A stretch of 64,000 bases of DNA from Tropicimonas marinistellae (GCF_001509585.1 NZ_LNCI01000006.1:124001-188000); one strand, 5' to 3'. Positions 8,434 through 17,689 are shown, counted from the first letter of the stretch. Translations and numbers: made by a program. The notes: a model not told the origin generated them from the sequence alone.

Positions 8434-9309
8434 GTGCCCCTACCTGACCGTATCACCGCCACGCTTCTGTTGGCGCGCCCGGCCGTCGCCGACGCGCCGG
8501 GATTGCGCGTTCATCTCAACGAGGTTCTTGGACCATCGGGGATGTATTTCGACCAATTTCCAGCACGACATGGAACAACATTGTCAGCAAGAGGACTCAC
8601 GCTTGAGTTGCGCGAGCGCGACCTTCCGATGCCGCGCGCCCGGCTCGACCGCGCGCTCGCGTCGGGCCTGCCGGATATGCTTCACGAAGATTGGGCGGGG
8701 TTGGTCGCGCGCCATCGGGCAGCCATTTCGATGGAATTGCGGCGAGTCCCGATCACTGAGCGCCGTACGCGTGGACTGGACGCCGACGGAAATGAAGCGC
8801 CTCCGCCGAATGAAAGAGAGGCCGTCGACCTGATGCTGATGGCGGGCCATATCGCCGCCTCGTGGATAGCGCAAAGCACCCGTCCACTGGCTGTACACTG
8901 GGGACAGTCCGACCGGATCTTTCCGGCGGCGCGGTTCCGGGCCATGGAGGGAATGCTCTTTCCGTTACCGCTCTACCTGCACCCGTATCCGGTGGGCGAA
9001 CAGCCCGAAGACCGGCAAATCCTGCCCGAGCTTGAGTTTGTCGGAGCTCCGCAGCTTATCGGCCACCGTCTCCGGACAGCCCCGGCCCGCGTTCGTTTCG
9101 ACTGGATGATGAAGAGAGTTCTTGCCTTTGTCGCGCACGCACGCGCGAATGACTCGATCCTTGCCGAGGGTTCGGTCTTTGGTCTGGAGGACGGTGAGAG
9201 TATTTCCGTCCGGCGCACGCCCGACGGTGGCGTCGGGCTCGTATTGGAAGAACGAAATAACATGCCCGTCGCGCGCGGCGGCGAACGATACTTCCACCAC
9301 GTCGCCTAG
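8434..9309 (+). CDS. Uncharacterised protein, weakly DUF4261-like
   Basis: A 291-residue soluble protein from a GTG with AAGGG upstream; the frame is open about 53 codons further 5', so the start is uncertain. I do not recognise the family with confidence. The segment ASWIAQSTRPLAVHWGQSDRIF resembles the DUF4261 region, and the N-terminal part (RITATLLLARPAV) fits the same loose pattern. There is no signal peptide or membrane segment. Its stop codon shares the tetranucleotide CTAG with the stop of the convergent DUF3445 gene. Confidence 0.6.
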   Translation: MPLPDRITATLLLARPAVADAPGLRVHLNEVLGPSGMYFDQFPARHGTTLSARGLTLELRERDLPMPRARLDRALASGLPDMLHEDWAGLVARHRAAISMELRRVPITERRTRGLDADGNEAPPPNEREAVDLMLMAGHIAASWIAQSTRPLAVHWGQSDRIFPAARFRAMEGMLFPLPLYLHPYPVGEQPEDRQILPELEFVGAPQLIGHRLRTAPARVRFDWMMKRVLAFVAHARANDSILAEGSVFGLEDGESISVRRTPDGGVGLVLEERNNMPVARGGERYFHHVA

Positions 9310-10085
9310 CGGTGTTTCGCTACCGCGCCGCGTTCCATCACGATGGTGTGGATTGAAAACACCACCGCATTGCTCTCCGGCAATCTGAACAGGCACTGAC
9401 GTTCCGAACGAAGAAAGGTAGCGCTTTCAGCGTCAACGCGCTGCGAGTCTCTCTCTGAGCGCGGTTGAAACAGCGCGGGTTCGTGATACCAGAGCATGTT
9501 TGCACGCCACAGCGGCCTGTTGGGTTGAACCCCGTCCAATAACCGCTGGACGCGACGAGACAAAGCATCGTCATAGGCCGCAACTGGCCCATGTATCGCC
9601 GTCATTGGTCGGCCGAGTTTTTCCGCCAGCGTCCAGCTTGCAGGAAAGCACAACACGGCAGCCGCAAGCAGGTGTTCCTTTCCCCCGGAAGGTTTCAGCA
9701 GCAGGCAAAGGTCTTCTTGCACAAGACGCGCCAGTGTGAGTAACGGTGCAGATCGGTCCAGGTGGACCCGCCGCCCATCCGGGCAGCGCATGTACTCATC
9801 TTCTTTCCGGAAGTCCGTGCGTTCCAGGAGCTGCGCAACAACGAAGTCATAGAGTTCGAGCGCCGCGGGCATCGCATCCGCCGGCAATGCATGCACCAGG
9901 TCTGGAACGGAGTACAAGAGCCGCTCCCGCTCCGCCATCTGGCCCGGGTAGCTGTCCAGCACCCAGATCCAATCCTCCATATCGAGTGGCGAAATCCCCG
10001 GCAGCCGGCGGGTGCGCGGCTCGTCCCAGGGCGGCCGTGGAACCACCCGGTTGAGGATCGGTGTCGAAGTCGCAGCTTGGTCCAT
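9306..10085 (-). CDS. DUF3445 / heme-dependent oxidative N-demethylase-like protein
   Basis: A 259-residue protein of the DUF3445 (HODM alpha-like) family. Family hallmarks visible are the block KEHLLAAAVLCFPASWTLAEKLG, GRPMTAIHGPVAAY, the region LWRANMLWYHEP, and a terminal RLPESNAVVFSIHTIV. Characterised relatives bind heme and, with reductase subunits, oxidatively demethylate dimethylamine in methylated-amine users (DmmA type). No reductase subunits are adjacent, so the substrate here is open. GGGAGGAT before the ATG at 10085 fixes the start. It is divergent from dddP across 236 bp. Confidence 0.8.
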   Translation of the reverse strand: MDQAATSTPILNRVVPRPPWDEPRTRRLPGISPLDMEDWIWVLDSYPGQMAERERLLYSVPDLVHALPADAMPAALELYDFVVAQLLERTDFRKEDEYMRCPDGRRVHLDRSAPLLTLARLVQEDLCLLLKPSGGKEHLLAAAVLCFPASWTLAEKLGRPMTAIHGPVAAYDDALSRRVQRLLDGVQPNRPLWRANMLWYHEPALFQPRSERDSQRVDAESATFLRSERQCLFRLPESNAVVFSIHTIVMERGAVAKHR

Positions 10086-10321
10086 CGACCTATCCTCCCG
10101 GCGCGGGCATGCAGATACAAGCGCTTCCCTTGCGTCGTACCCGCAACAGATTGATTGGGACGCCGAAACATGCCGACCCAACTCGGCTGCCCCGGATCGC
10201 CGGGTCATCTGCCTCGTCTACGGGGGGTTCGAGAAACATCCTGATTGCGACCGGACAGGTCGCAAACGACACGGACAGACTAGCGAATTCGACCGGATCC
10301 TGTGCTGCAAGGAGCCGCAGG

Positions 10322-11650
10322 ATGAACCTACATTCGAGAGATCGTCGAAAGATCGACCCAAGCCGGGGCGACTTTCTGCCCGATGGAACACCCAACGAAA
10401 ACGACCGGGTCGAAATCGGCCCAACCCTGCTTGCATTGCGCGAATGGGATGCCGCCGGACTGATACAGCCGAACCTTGCCGCAATGCGAGAGTTCCGCTT
10501 GCAGCGGCTGACCGATCATATCGGGGCGCGCGACTATGGCGGATTGTTGATGTTCGACCCCCTCAACATCCGCTACGCGACAGACACAACCAACATGCAG
10601 CTCTGGAACGCCCACAACCCTTTCCGGGCCTGCCTGATCTGCGCCGACGGCTACATGGTTCTCTGGGAATACAAGAACGCACCATTTCTTGCCGACCATG
10701 CTCCGTTGGTTCGCGAAGTGCGCTCCGGCGCTTCAATGTTCTATTTCTCGGTTGGTGACCGCGGCCCCGAAGCGGCACAGGATTTCGCAGCACAAGTTGC
10801 GGACGTGCTGTCCAACCACGCCGGCGCAAACCGGCGCCTCGCCGTGGACAAGATCATGTTGCACGGGATGCGGGCGTTGGAGGCAACCGGCTTCGACGTA
10901 TTCGACGGCGAGGAAGTCACCGAACATGCCCGCTCCGTGAAGGGACCCGACGAGATCCGCGCGATGCGTTGCGCGATCCACGCCTGTGAAGCCTCCATGG
11001 CGGTGATGGAGCGCGCTGCCTTGCCCGGCCGCACCGAAGACGAAATCTGGGCGGTGCTCCACGCCGAGAACATCAAGCGCGGCGGCGAGTGGATCGAGAC
11101 CCGCCTGCTCAGCACCGGGCCACGTACAAACCCATGGTTTCAGGAATGCGGGCCGCGTGTGTTGCAGAACAACGAGATCCTCGCCTTCGATACCGACCTG
11201 ATCGGCCCCTACGGCATCTGTACCGACATCTCGCGCACCTGGTGGATCGGCGATGCAAGCCCGCGGCAGGACATGGTGGACGCGATGCGGCATGCCCATG
11301 CGCATATCACCGAAAACATGGCCATGCTCAAACCCGGCGTGACCATCGCGGACCTCGTGCACGGTGGTCACAAGCTTGCTCCTGCCTATTGGGAACAGAA
11401 GTACTCCTGCAAGTTCCACGGCGTTGGTCTCTGCGACGAGTGGCCCCATGTGGACTACCCCGACAACTACCACGACGGCGCCTGGAACCATGAACTGAAG
11501 GCAGGCATGGTGCTATGCGTAGAGGCCTTGGTTGGAGAGGTTGGGGGCGATTTCTCGATCAAGCTAGAAGATCAGGTGCTCATTACCGAGAATGGCTTCG
11601 AAAAACTCTCCTCCTACCCGTACGACGCCCGATTGATGGGCACGGGTTGA
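10322..11650 (+). CDS. dddP: DMSP lyase DddP
   Basis: A 442-residue M24-peptidase-fold enzyme that cleaves dimethylsulfoniopropionate to dimethyl sulfide and acrylate. The match to known roseobacter DddP is end to end, from RKIDPSRG near the N-terminus to SYPYDARLMG. All metal ligands and the proposed catalytic base are present with a constant offset of -5 from published DddP numbering: Asp290, Asp292, Asp302, His366, Glu401, Glu416 and Asp372. These distinguish DddP from ordinary M24 peptidases. AAGGAG precedes the ATG at 10322; the frame is open further upstream, but that part does not look like the family. It is cytoplasmic, and its nearest neighbour is the divergent DUF3445 gene. Confidence 0.93.
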   Translation: MNLHSRDRRKIDPSRGDFLPDGTPNENDRVEIGPTLLALREWDAAGLIQPNLAAMREFRLQRLTDHIGARDYGGLLMFDPLNIRYATDTTNMQLWNAHNPFRACLICADGYMVLWEYKNAPFLADHAPLVREVRSGASMFYFSVGDRGPEAAQDFAAQVADVLSNHAGANRRLAVDKIMLHGMRALEATGFDVFDGEEVTEHARSVKGPDEIRAMRCAIHACEASMAVMERAALPGRTEDEIWAVLHAENIKRGGEWIETRLLSTGPRTNPWFQECGPRVLQNNEILAFDTDLIGPYGICTDISRTWWIGDASPRQDMVDAMRHAHAHITENMAMLKPGVTIADLVHGGHKLAPAYWEQKYSCKFHGVGLCDEWPHVDYPDNYHDGAWNHELKAGMVLCVEALVGEVGGDFSIKLEDQVLITENGFEKLSSYPYDARLMGTG

Positions 11651-11759
11651 GGTCGACAATATTGACCTCACGACGGGCAAGAGCGCCGCGATACAACATG
11701 CGCACGCGTGCCGCCCCCCACCGGGTCCGCGAAAAAGTGGCTGACCGCGACCCCGCGGA

Positions 11760-12656
11760 TCAGAAGCGAACGACAAGACCACGGTGGTCAGAACCGAGTT
11801 TCGGCCTAAGCTCGCTGGCACCGCGTTTGCCTGCAGGAATCAAAACATGATCGATAGGCAATTGCGCTATCTGCTCCAACGGCAGTCCTTTCGGGTGGTT
11901 GAGCGGAAAGCTCATTCGAACTCTGCCTGCCCGTTCGGCACCCAGAGCCGTTGCAATCCGTCGAAGAGTGGATGACCACGGCACCATATTGAAGTCGCCG
12001 CCGACAATCGCGGGGCCGTCCAGACCTTGCATGACGGGCACAAGGTCATCGACCATGACACGCTGCCGTTCGGGCCAGGGCCAGTGCAGATGCACCGAGC
12101 CGACCCATAGCGGCCCTTCCGGCGCATCGACCCGCATGGCGGTGAAACCGTCTACGCAGAGTTTGCTGCCGTCGATGGTAGGCCAGCGCGAGGCGACGGC
12201 TGCGGTGCCCACGGGACCGTAATCGCAGTGATGGCTATACGGCAGAATATCCTTCAATTCCTGGAGGATCTTCGTGTGATCCACCGTCATCTCCTGCAGC
12301 GTCAGGATATCGGGTGCAATCTCGCGAATATCGGCGGTCAGCTCCGAAATGTCAGGATTTCGATAGCGCATGTTCTTCTGGTAGATTGTCGTATTCGGGG
12401 CCGCTGAGACGAATTCATAGCGCGTGTATCCCATTGCCGCCGGCGTCACTGCGACAGCAAGCAGGACCAGCCAGGCCGGAGAGGTCATGCCGGTTGCCCA
12501 GCCGATCAAGACCCAGAGTGCGCCAGCCCCTGCGATATGGCTGCGAAATACTGCGAGCGAGTCTCCTGCCGGGTGCAGCCCGCCCAGAAAGCTGCCGCAC
12601 AGGGCGGCGAGACCGGTCGCTGCGACCAGCCAGAAGACAACACCCCACACCGACAT
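11760..12656 (-). CDS. Membrane-anchored endonuclease/exonuclease/phosphatase (EEP) family protein
   Basis: A 298-residue protein with two or three N-terminal hydrophobic segments (about residues 5-75), then an EEP domain. Visible motifs are LTLQEMT (Glu), VGSVHLHWP, GGDFNMVPWS (Asp-Asn) and the terminal GSDHRGL (Asp-His). The family hydrolyses phosphodiester bonds in nucleic acids, phospholipids or inositol phosphates; the substrate is unknown here. GGAGG lies upstream of the ATG at 12656. It is convergent with dddP and divergent from the hydrolase-OsmC gene. Confidence 0.8.
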   Translation of the reverse strand: MSVWGVVFWLVAATGLAALCGSFLGGLHPAGDSLAVFRSHIAGAGALWVLIGWATGMTSPAWLVLLAVAVTPAAMGYTRYEFVSAAPNTTIYQKNMRYRNPDISELTADIREIAPDILTLQEMTVDHTKILQELKDILPYSHHCDYGPVGTAAVASRWPTIDGSKLCVDGFTAMRVDAPEGPLWVGSVHLHWPWPERQRVMVDDLVPVMQGLDGPAIVGGDFNMVPWSSTLRRIATALGAERAGRVRMSFPLNHPKGLPLEQIAQLPIDHVLIPAGKRGASELRPKLGSDHRGLVVRF

Positions 12657-12773
12657 TCACCCGCCTCCGATTACGATCCGTCACCATCGCGTGACGCATG
12701 TGACAAATCCCTTTCGTTCGATGTGCCTCAGCGCCACGCTCTGATCAAGCGTGCAGTCTTTCGGGGGACCAGA

Positions 12774-13979
12774 ATGGAGAGAATTACCTTTACCGGCGCG
12801 CTTGGCGTGCCACTCGCCGCCCGGCTCGACAAGCCGGAGGGCCCGCACCTGGCAACCGCCATTTTCGCGCATTGCTTCTCCTGCTCGAAGGATATCGCTG
12901 CGGCCCGTCGAATTGCACAGCGCCTCGCCGGGATGGGCATTGCGGTTCTGCGCTTCGATTTCACCGGCCTCGGACACTCCGGCGGGGAGTTCGAGAACAC
13001 CACGTTTTCGTCGAATGCCGCAGATCTGTCCGCCGCCGCCAGGTACCTGGACAACCGTGGCATGGAGCCGTCACTGCTTATCGGCCATTCGCTCGGTGGG
13101 GCAGCCGCTCTGAAGGCGGCGGGCGACATCGAGAGCCTGCGCGCGGTGGTGACCATTGGCGCACCGTTCGACCCGGAGCACGTCACCCACAACTTCGCCG
13201 ATGCCCTACCAAGAATCGCGGCGGAAGGTTCAGCCGAAGTCGATCTCGGCGGACGTCCTTTTCGAATTGGCCAGGACTTCGTGCAAGATGTGATCGAATC
13301 CGATTTGACGTCGTCCATTTCGGGCCTGCGCAAAGCGCTTCTGGTGCTTCATGCGCCAAGGGATTCGGTCGTGGGCGTCGACAATGCCGCACGGATATTC
13401 CGGGCAGCCAAGCACCCCAAGAGCTTTGTCACGCTTGACGATGCGGACCACCTGATCAGCCGAGCGGAAGATGCCGAATACACTGCCGAAGTAATCGCCG
13501 CCTGGGCTGGAAGGTACCTCGATCTGCGTCCGCCGGCACCACCGCCAGGCGCGCCCGAGGGCGTGGTACGCGCGTCGGAAGCCGATCCTGACGGGTTCTT
13601 GCAAGACATCACGGGCGGGCCGCGCCACCACACGCTGGCCGATGAGCCATTGGCATATGGGGGCACCGACCGCGGCATGTCTCCCTATGGCTATCTTTCC
13701 GCCGCCCTGGCGTCTTGCACATCAATGACCATCCGGATGTACGCCCGCCGCAAGGCGTGGCCATTGCAGCACGTCGCCGTCGATGTGACCCATGCGAAGG
13801 TCCATGCGCAGGACAGCGACCTGACCGGTCCCAACAAGATCGACCGGTTCACGCGGTCCATCCGGCTGGACGGCCCCCTGAACGACGATCAACGCGCGCG
13901 ACTACTGGACATTGCCGACCGCTGCCCGGTGCACAAGACACTCGAGGCCGGTGCCAAGGTGGAAACGACGCTCCTTTAG
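12774..13979 (+). CDS. Alpha/beta hydrolase-OsmC fusion protein
   Basis: A 401-residue bifunctional protein. The N-terminal alpha/beta-hydrolase part (about 1-255) has HCFSCSKD after the first strand, the nucleophile elbow GHSLGG, and DDADHLIS with the catalytic His. The C-terminal OsmC/Ohr-like part (about 275-401) has the peroxiredoxin Cys pair: SAALASCTSMTIRMYA and DRCPVHKTLE. OsmC proteins reduce organic hydroperoxides. Fusions with a hydrolase recur in proteobacteria, though the combined substrate is not established. The frame is open upstream, but the family begins at MERITFTG. Confidence 0.85.
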   Translation: MERITFTGALGVPLAARLDKPEGPHLATAIFAHCFSCSKDIAAARRIAQRLAGMGIAVLRFDFTGLGHSGGEFENTTFSSNAADLSAAARYLDNRGMEPSLLIGHSLGGAAALKAAGDIESLRAVVTIGAPFDPEHVTHNFADALPRIAAEGSAEVDLGGRPFRIGQDFVQDVIESDLTSSISGLRKALLVLHAPRDSVVGVDNAARIFRAAKHPKSFVTLDDADHLISRAEDAEYTAEVIAAWAGRYLDLRPPAPPPGAPEGVVRASEADPDGFLQDITGGPRHHTLADEPLAYGGTDRGMSPYGYLSAALASCTSMTIRMYARRKAWPLQHVAVDVTHAKVHAQDSDLTGPNKIDRFTRSIRLDGPLNDDQRARLLDIADRCPVHKTLEAGAKVETTLL

Positions 13980-14166
13980 AAGCGGGATAGCTGTAAGGAC
14001 AGAACGCCCCGCCCTCGTGATCGCCAGGGGGCAAATAAGGCTGGGCGGACGCGTCACAATTCTCGGTGTGGGCGTTTAGTGCCGATGGTGCAAGCGGCCG
14101 CCCGGACTCGTCTGGACATCCAGCCGCACCGGCGGCACTGTCGCGGCGGACGTTGGGAGGACGGGC

Positions 14167-15108
14167 ATGCCGCCGCGCAAGATCATCATCGATACCGATC
14201 CCGGGCAGGACGACGCCGTGGCGATCCTGCTGGCACTGGCCAGCCCCGAGGAACTGGAGGTGTTGGCGATCACCACCGTCGCAGGGAACGTGCCGCTGGC
14301 ACTTACCTCCCGAAACGCCCGCGTGGTCTGTGAACTTGCGGGACGGACGGACATCCCGGTGCACGAGGGCGCCACACAGCCGCTGAAGCGTGCGCTGGTG
14401 ACGGCCGAGCATGTGCACGGCAAGACCGGGCTCGACGGCGCCGAGTTACCGGATCCGGAACTGGCCGTGGCGGCCCAACCCGCCGTGGAGGCCATCGTCC
14501 ACCACATCCGCCGCGAACCGCCGGGCAGCGTCACACTCTGCCCGCTTGGCCCACTCACCAACATCGCTCTCGCTCTTCAACATGCGCCGGACATTGCGGA
14601 ACGCCTTGCCGGAATCGTGTTGATGGGTGGCGCCTATTTCGAGGTGGGCAACATCACTCCGGCCGCCGAATTCAACATTTATGTCGATCCGGAAGCTGCT
14701 GAAATCGTGCTGAAATCCGGCGTTCCAGTCACGATCCTGCCGCTCGACGCGACCCATCAGGCGCTGATCACCAAGGAGCGTCTGGACGCCATAGCCGCAA
14801 TTGGCACGCCCGTCACCGAAGCCGTCGCTGGTTGGATGGATTTCTACGAACGGTTCGATCTGGAGAAATACGGCAGTGCCGGTGGGCCGCTGCACGACCC
14901 CTGCGTCATTGCCTACCTGCTGCGTCCCGATCTGTTCGAGGGCAGGCACATCAATGTTGAAATCGAGACGGGCAGCGACCTGACACGTGGCATGACCGTT
15001 GCCGACTGGTGGCGCGTGACAGATCGCGCGCCGAACGCGACCTTTATCGGTACGGTGGAGGCAAATGGGTTCTTCGCATTGCTGACGGAAAGGCTGGCCC
15101 GCCTGTGA
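14167..15108 (+). CDS. Inosine/uridine-preferring nucleoside hydrolase
   Basis: A 313-residue enzyme that splits the N-glycosidic bond of ribonucleosides in purine and pyrimidine salvage. It has the calcium-binding motif DTDPGQDDA (Asp9, Asp11, Asp15, Asp16), the substrate segment LMGGAYFEVGN with AEFNIYVDPEAA, and the C-terminal His-Asp in LHDPC. Length fits the IunH family; base preference cannot be read from sequence. It is first in an operon: its stop overlaps the GTG of the GrpB-like gene by 4 nt. Confidence 0.9.
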   Translation: MPPRKIIIDTDPGQDDAVAILLALASPEELEVLAITTVAGNVPLALTSRNARVVCELAGRTDIPVHEGATQPLKRALVTAEHVHGKTGLDGAELPDPELAVAAQPAVEAIVHHIRREPPGSVTLCPLGPLTNIALALQHAPDIAERLAGIVLMGGAYFEVGNITPAAEFNIYVDPEAAEIVLKSGVPVTILPLDATHQALITKERLDAIAAIGTPVTEAVAGWMDFYERFDLEKYGSAGGPLHDPCVIAYLLRPDLFEGRHINVEIETGSDLTRGMTVADWWRVTDRAPNATFIGTVEANGFFALLTERLARL

Positions 15109-15620
15109 CGATCGAACTCGCGCCATACAGCCTCGACTGGGCATGGCAAGCCGATCAGGAAGCGGATCGCTGGAGCGCGGCGCTCGGCGACGCATTGGTA
15201 ACTGTCCACCACATCGGGTCGACCGCGGTTCCGAACCTGGCGGCGAAACCCATCATCGACCTGCTGCCGGAGATCGCAGTAGGCATCGATCCGGATAGAC
15301 TGCGCGGCGCGGTCGAAGGCATGGGCTACGAATGGTTGGGCGAATATGGGCTGCCACGCCGCCGATACTGCCGCCGCGACGATCCAGCGACGGGTCGGCG
15401 CGTTATTCAGGCCCATTGCTGGGTTTCCGGCGACCCGGAAATTCTCCGCCACCTAGCCTTTCGGGATGCCCTGCGCGCCGATCCGCTTTTGATATCGGGT
15501 TATGAATCGCGCAAACGCCATTGCGCCTCACTCCACCCGAACGATACGGAAGCCTATTGCCGGTGCAAATCCACGTGGATCGACACGGTCGAGGCGAAGG
15601 CCCTGGAGACCAAAGCATGA
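15105..15620 (+). CDS. GrpB family protein (nucleotidyltransferase-like)
   Basis: A 171-residue protein of the GrpB/UPF0157 family, which has a nucleotidyltransferase-like fold. Hallmarks are VHHIGSTAVPNLAAKPIIDLL near residues 29-50, then LPRRRYCRR, and HCWVSGDPEILRHLAFRDAL followed by YESRKR. Some relatives are fused to dephospho-CoA kinase, but the reaction is not known. The GTG start lies inside the TGA of the nucleoside hydrolase gene (GTGA), and the gene ends overlapping the next ATG (ATGA), so the three genes are translationally coupled. Confidence 0.85.
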   Translation: MTIELAPYSLDWAWQADQEADRWSAALGDALVTVHHIGSTAVPNLAAKPIIDLLPEIAVGIDPDRLRGAVEGMGYEWLGEYGLPRRRYCRRDDPATGRRVIQAHCWVSGDPEILRHLAFRDALRADPLLISGYESRKRHCASLHPNDTEAYCRCKSTWIDTVEAKALETKA

Positions 15621-16078
15621 AGACCAAGCTGCACATGGCCCGCAAGGATGACCTGCCGAAGCTCACCGGGATGGTCGAAGCCTTTCACGCCGAGCACGGG
15701 ATCGTGCAGGACGAGGAAACCCGGCTGGCCGCCCTTCTTCCTCTGCTCGAAGGCAGCCCGTTGGGAGTGGTCTACATCATCGGGCCGCGCAATGCGCCGG
15801 TGGGGTATGTCGCTATCAGTTTCGGCTGGTCCATCGAGATGGGCGGGATCGACGGCTTTATTGACGAGATCTGGATCCGTCCGGCCGTACGCGACAAGGG
15901 CATGGGCGGCGAGGCGCTGTCGGCCCTGATCCCCGCGTTGCGCGATGCTGGCGTCAAGGGACTGCATCTGGAGGTAGATCGAGAAAGCCCTGCCGACGGT
16001 TTTTATGAGCGCCTGGGGTTCGAGCGGCGAGACCGATACTGCCTCATGACGGCTGATCTCCGGCGATCCAAGCCCTAG
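15617..16078 (+). CDS. GNAT family N-acetyltransferase
   Basis: A 153-residue acetyltransferase. The acetyl-CoA motif is visible as DEIWIRPAVRDKGMGGEAL (R/Q-x-x-G-x-G/A type), followed by GLHLEVDRESPADGFYERLGFE, the typical motif B. The substrate is unknown. It is last in the three-gene coupled operon with iunH-like and grpB-like genes. Confidence 0.85.
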   Translation: MKTKLHMARKDDLPKLTGMVEAFHAEHGIVQDEETRLAALLPLLEGSPLGVVYIIGPRNAPVGYVAISFGWSIEMGGIDGFIDEIWIRPAVRDKGMGGEALSALIPALRDAGVKGLHLEVDRESPADGFYERLGFERRDRYCLMTADLRRSKP

Positions 16079-16240
16079 GTTGGGGCTAGAACACCCACAG
16101 GCGTTTCGCAGGAACCGAAACCAAGTTACCCGAATGGCTCGGCTTCCCTGTGCTCGCGGGGGAGCGATACCTCGGACTTGCATGTCCTCCACCTGACAAC
16201 GCGGCGCCATCGCCCTATGTATCGAGGGAAGGAGACGCCC

Positions 16241-17689
16241 ATGCCGCTCGAAATCCCTTTTGACAACAGCTATGCGCGCTTGCCGGAACGCTTCTTCGTT
16301 CGGCAGTCGCCGGTGCCGGTGAAGGCGCCGGAGTTGCTGCTCCTCAACCGCGGGTTGGCGGCGGAATTGGGGCTGGACGCCGACGCCCTGCAAACCCCGG
16401 ACGCGGTGCAGATCCTGGCGGGCAACGCGGTCGCTGCGGGCTCCGATCCGCTCGCGCTGGCATATGCCGGGCACCAGTTCGGTGGTTTCTCCCCTGTGTT
16501 GGGCGATGGACGGGCACTGCTGCTGGGCGAAGTGGTGGACCGCCAGGGCAAACGCCGAGACATTCAGCTGAAAGGGTCCGGTCGGACCGCCTTTTCCCGC
16601 CCAGGCAGCGACGGTCGCGCACCACTTGGCCCGGTTCTCCGCGAGTTCATCGTGAGCGAAGCCATGGAAGCGCTCGGTATACCCACAACGAGGTCGCTGG
16701 CCGCGGTCGCGACGGGAGAGCGGGTGATCCGCGGTCAGGCCGAACCGGGCGGCGTGCTGACGCGGATAGCCGCGAGCCATATCCGCATTGGGACCTTTCA
16801 GTATTTCGCAGCACGTGGCGATACCGAGGCGCTGCAAATCCTGACCGACCATGTGATTGCGCGCCATTTTCCGGAGGCGTCCGGCACTCTGGACCTGCTT
16901 GACGCGGTGATCGCGCGGCAAGCGCAACTCGTGGCGCAGTGGATGGGCGTGGGGTTCATCCATGGGGTAATGAACACCGACAATACGTCCATCTCCGGCG
17001 AGACCATCGACTTCGGACCTTGCGCCTTCATCGACACCTTCGTCCCCAATACGGTCTATTCCTCTATCGACCACCATGGGCGCTATTCCTACCAAAACCA
17101 GCCCGACATTCTTGCCTGGAATCTTGCCCAGTTCGCGACGGCCCTGCTACCGCTCATGGGAGCGGATCGCGAAGCGGCGATTGCATCGGCGCAGGCAACC
17201 ATGGAGCTGTATCCGGACCGGGTGCGCGGCGCGTGGTGCGACGTGTTCCGGCGCAAACTTGGGCTGACTCGAGACGAAGAGGGCGACGAGCGCCTGATCG
17301 GCGACCTGCTATCACGCATGGCGGCCGGTCAAGCGGATTTCACCAATACGTTCCGGGCGCTGGCAACGGGCAACGCGCGTGACCACTTCGTGCAGCCGGA
17401 GAGTTTCGATCAATGGGAAGAGAATTGGCGGTCCCGTTTGAGGCGCGAGCCTGAGCCGGGCGCAGAGGCCGTTGCGGAACGCCTCAGGGCCGCCAACCCG
17501 GCGATCATTCCGCGCAATCATCGCGTCGAACAAGCGCTCTCCGCGGCATCCGACGGCGATCTTGCTCCGACAACGCGGCTCATCGGCGCGCTGTCGCGTC
17601 CCTTCGAGGACCCACCCGCCGATCTGGAGGATCTGACCCATCCACCGACAGACGACGAAAGGGTCTACCGAACCTTCTGTGGCACCTGA
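16241..17689 (+). CDS. selO: Protein adenylyltransferase SelO (YdiU family)
   Basis: A 482-residue pseudokinase-fold enzyme that transfers AMP from ATP to protein Ser/Thr/Tyr residues; in E. coli it AMPylates redox-related proteins. Visible features are DIQLKGSGRTAFSR followed by DGRAPLGPVLREF in the nucleotide site, GVMNTDNTSISGETIDFG (metal-binding Asn and the Asp of the DFG-like motif), and a C-terminal CGT with the conserved Cys. Length is standard. AAGGAG precedes the ATG. Its 3' end overlaps the convergent EamA gene by 25 bp. Confidence 0.93.
   Translation: MPLEIPFDNSYARLPERFFVRQSPVPVKAPELLLLNRGLAAELGLDADALQTPDAVQILAGNAVAAGSDPLALAYAGHQFGGFSPVLGDGRALLLGEVVDRQGKRRDIQLKGSGRTAFSRPGSDGRAPLGPVLREFIVSEAMEALGIPTTRSLAAVATGERVIRGQAEPGGVLTRIAASHIRIGTFQYFAARGDTEALQILTDHVIARHFPEASGTLDLLDAVIARQAQLVAQWMGVGFIHGVMNTDNTSISGETIDFGPCAFIDTFVPNTVYSSIDHHGRYSYQNQPDILAWNLAQFATALLPLMGADREAAIASAQATMELYPDRVRGAWCDVFRRKLGLTRDEEGDERLIGDLLSRMAAGQADFTNTFRALATGNARDHFVQPESFDQWEENWRSRLRREPEPGAEAVAERLRAANPAIIPRNHRVEQALSAASDGDLAPTTRLIGALSRPFEDPPADLEDLTHPPTDDERVYRTFCGT

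Noticed and set aside
9306-10208. A longer version of the DUF3445 protein starting near 10208
   Set aside because: The extra 41 residues are Arg-rich and not family-like, while GGGAGGAT precedes the ATG at 10085.
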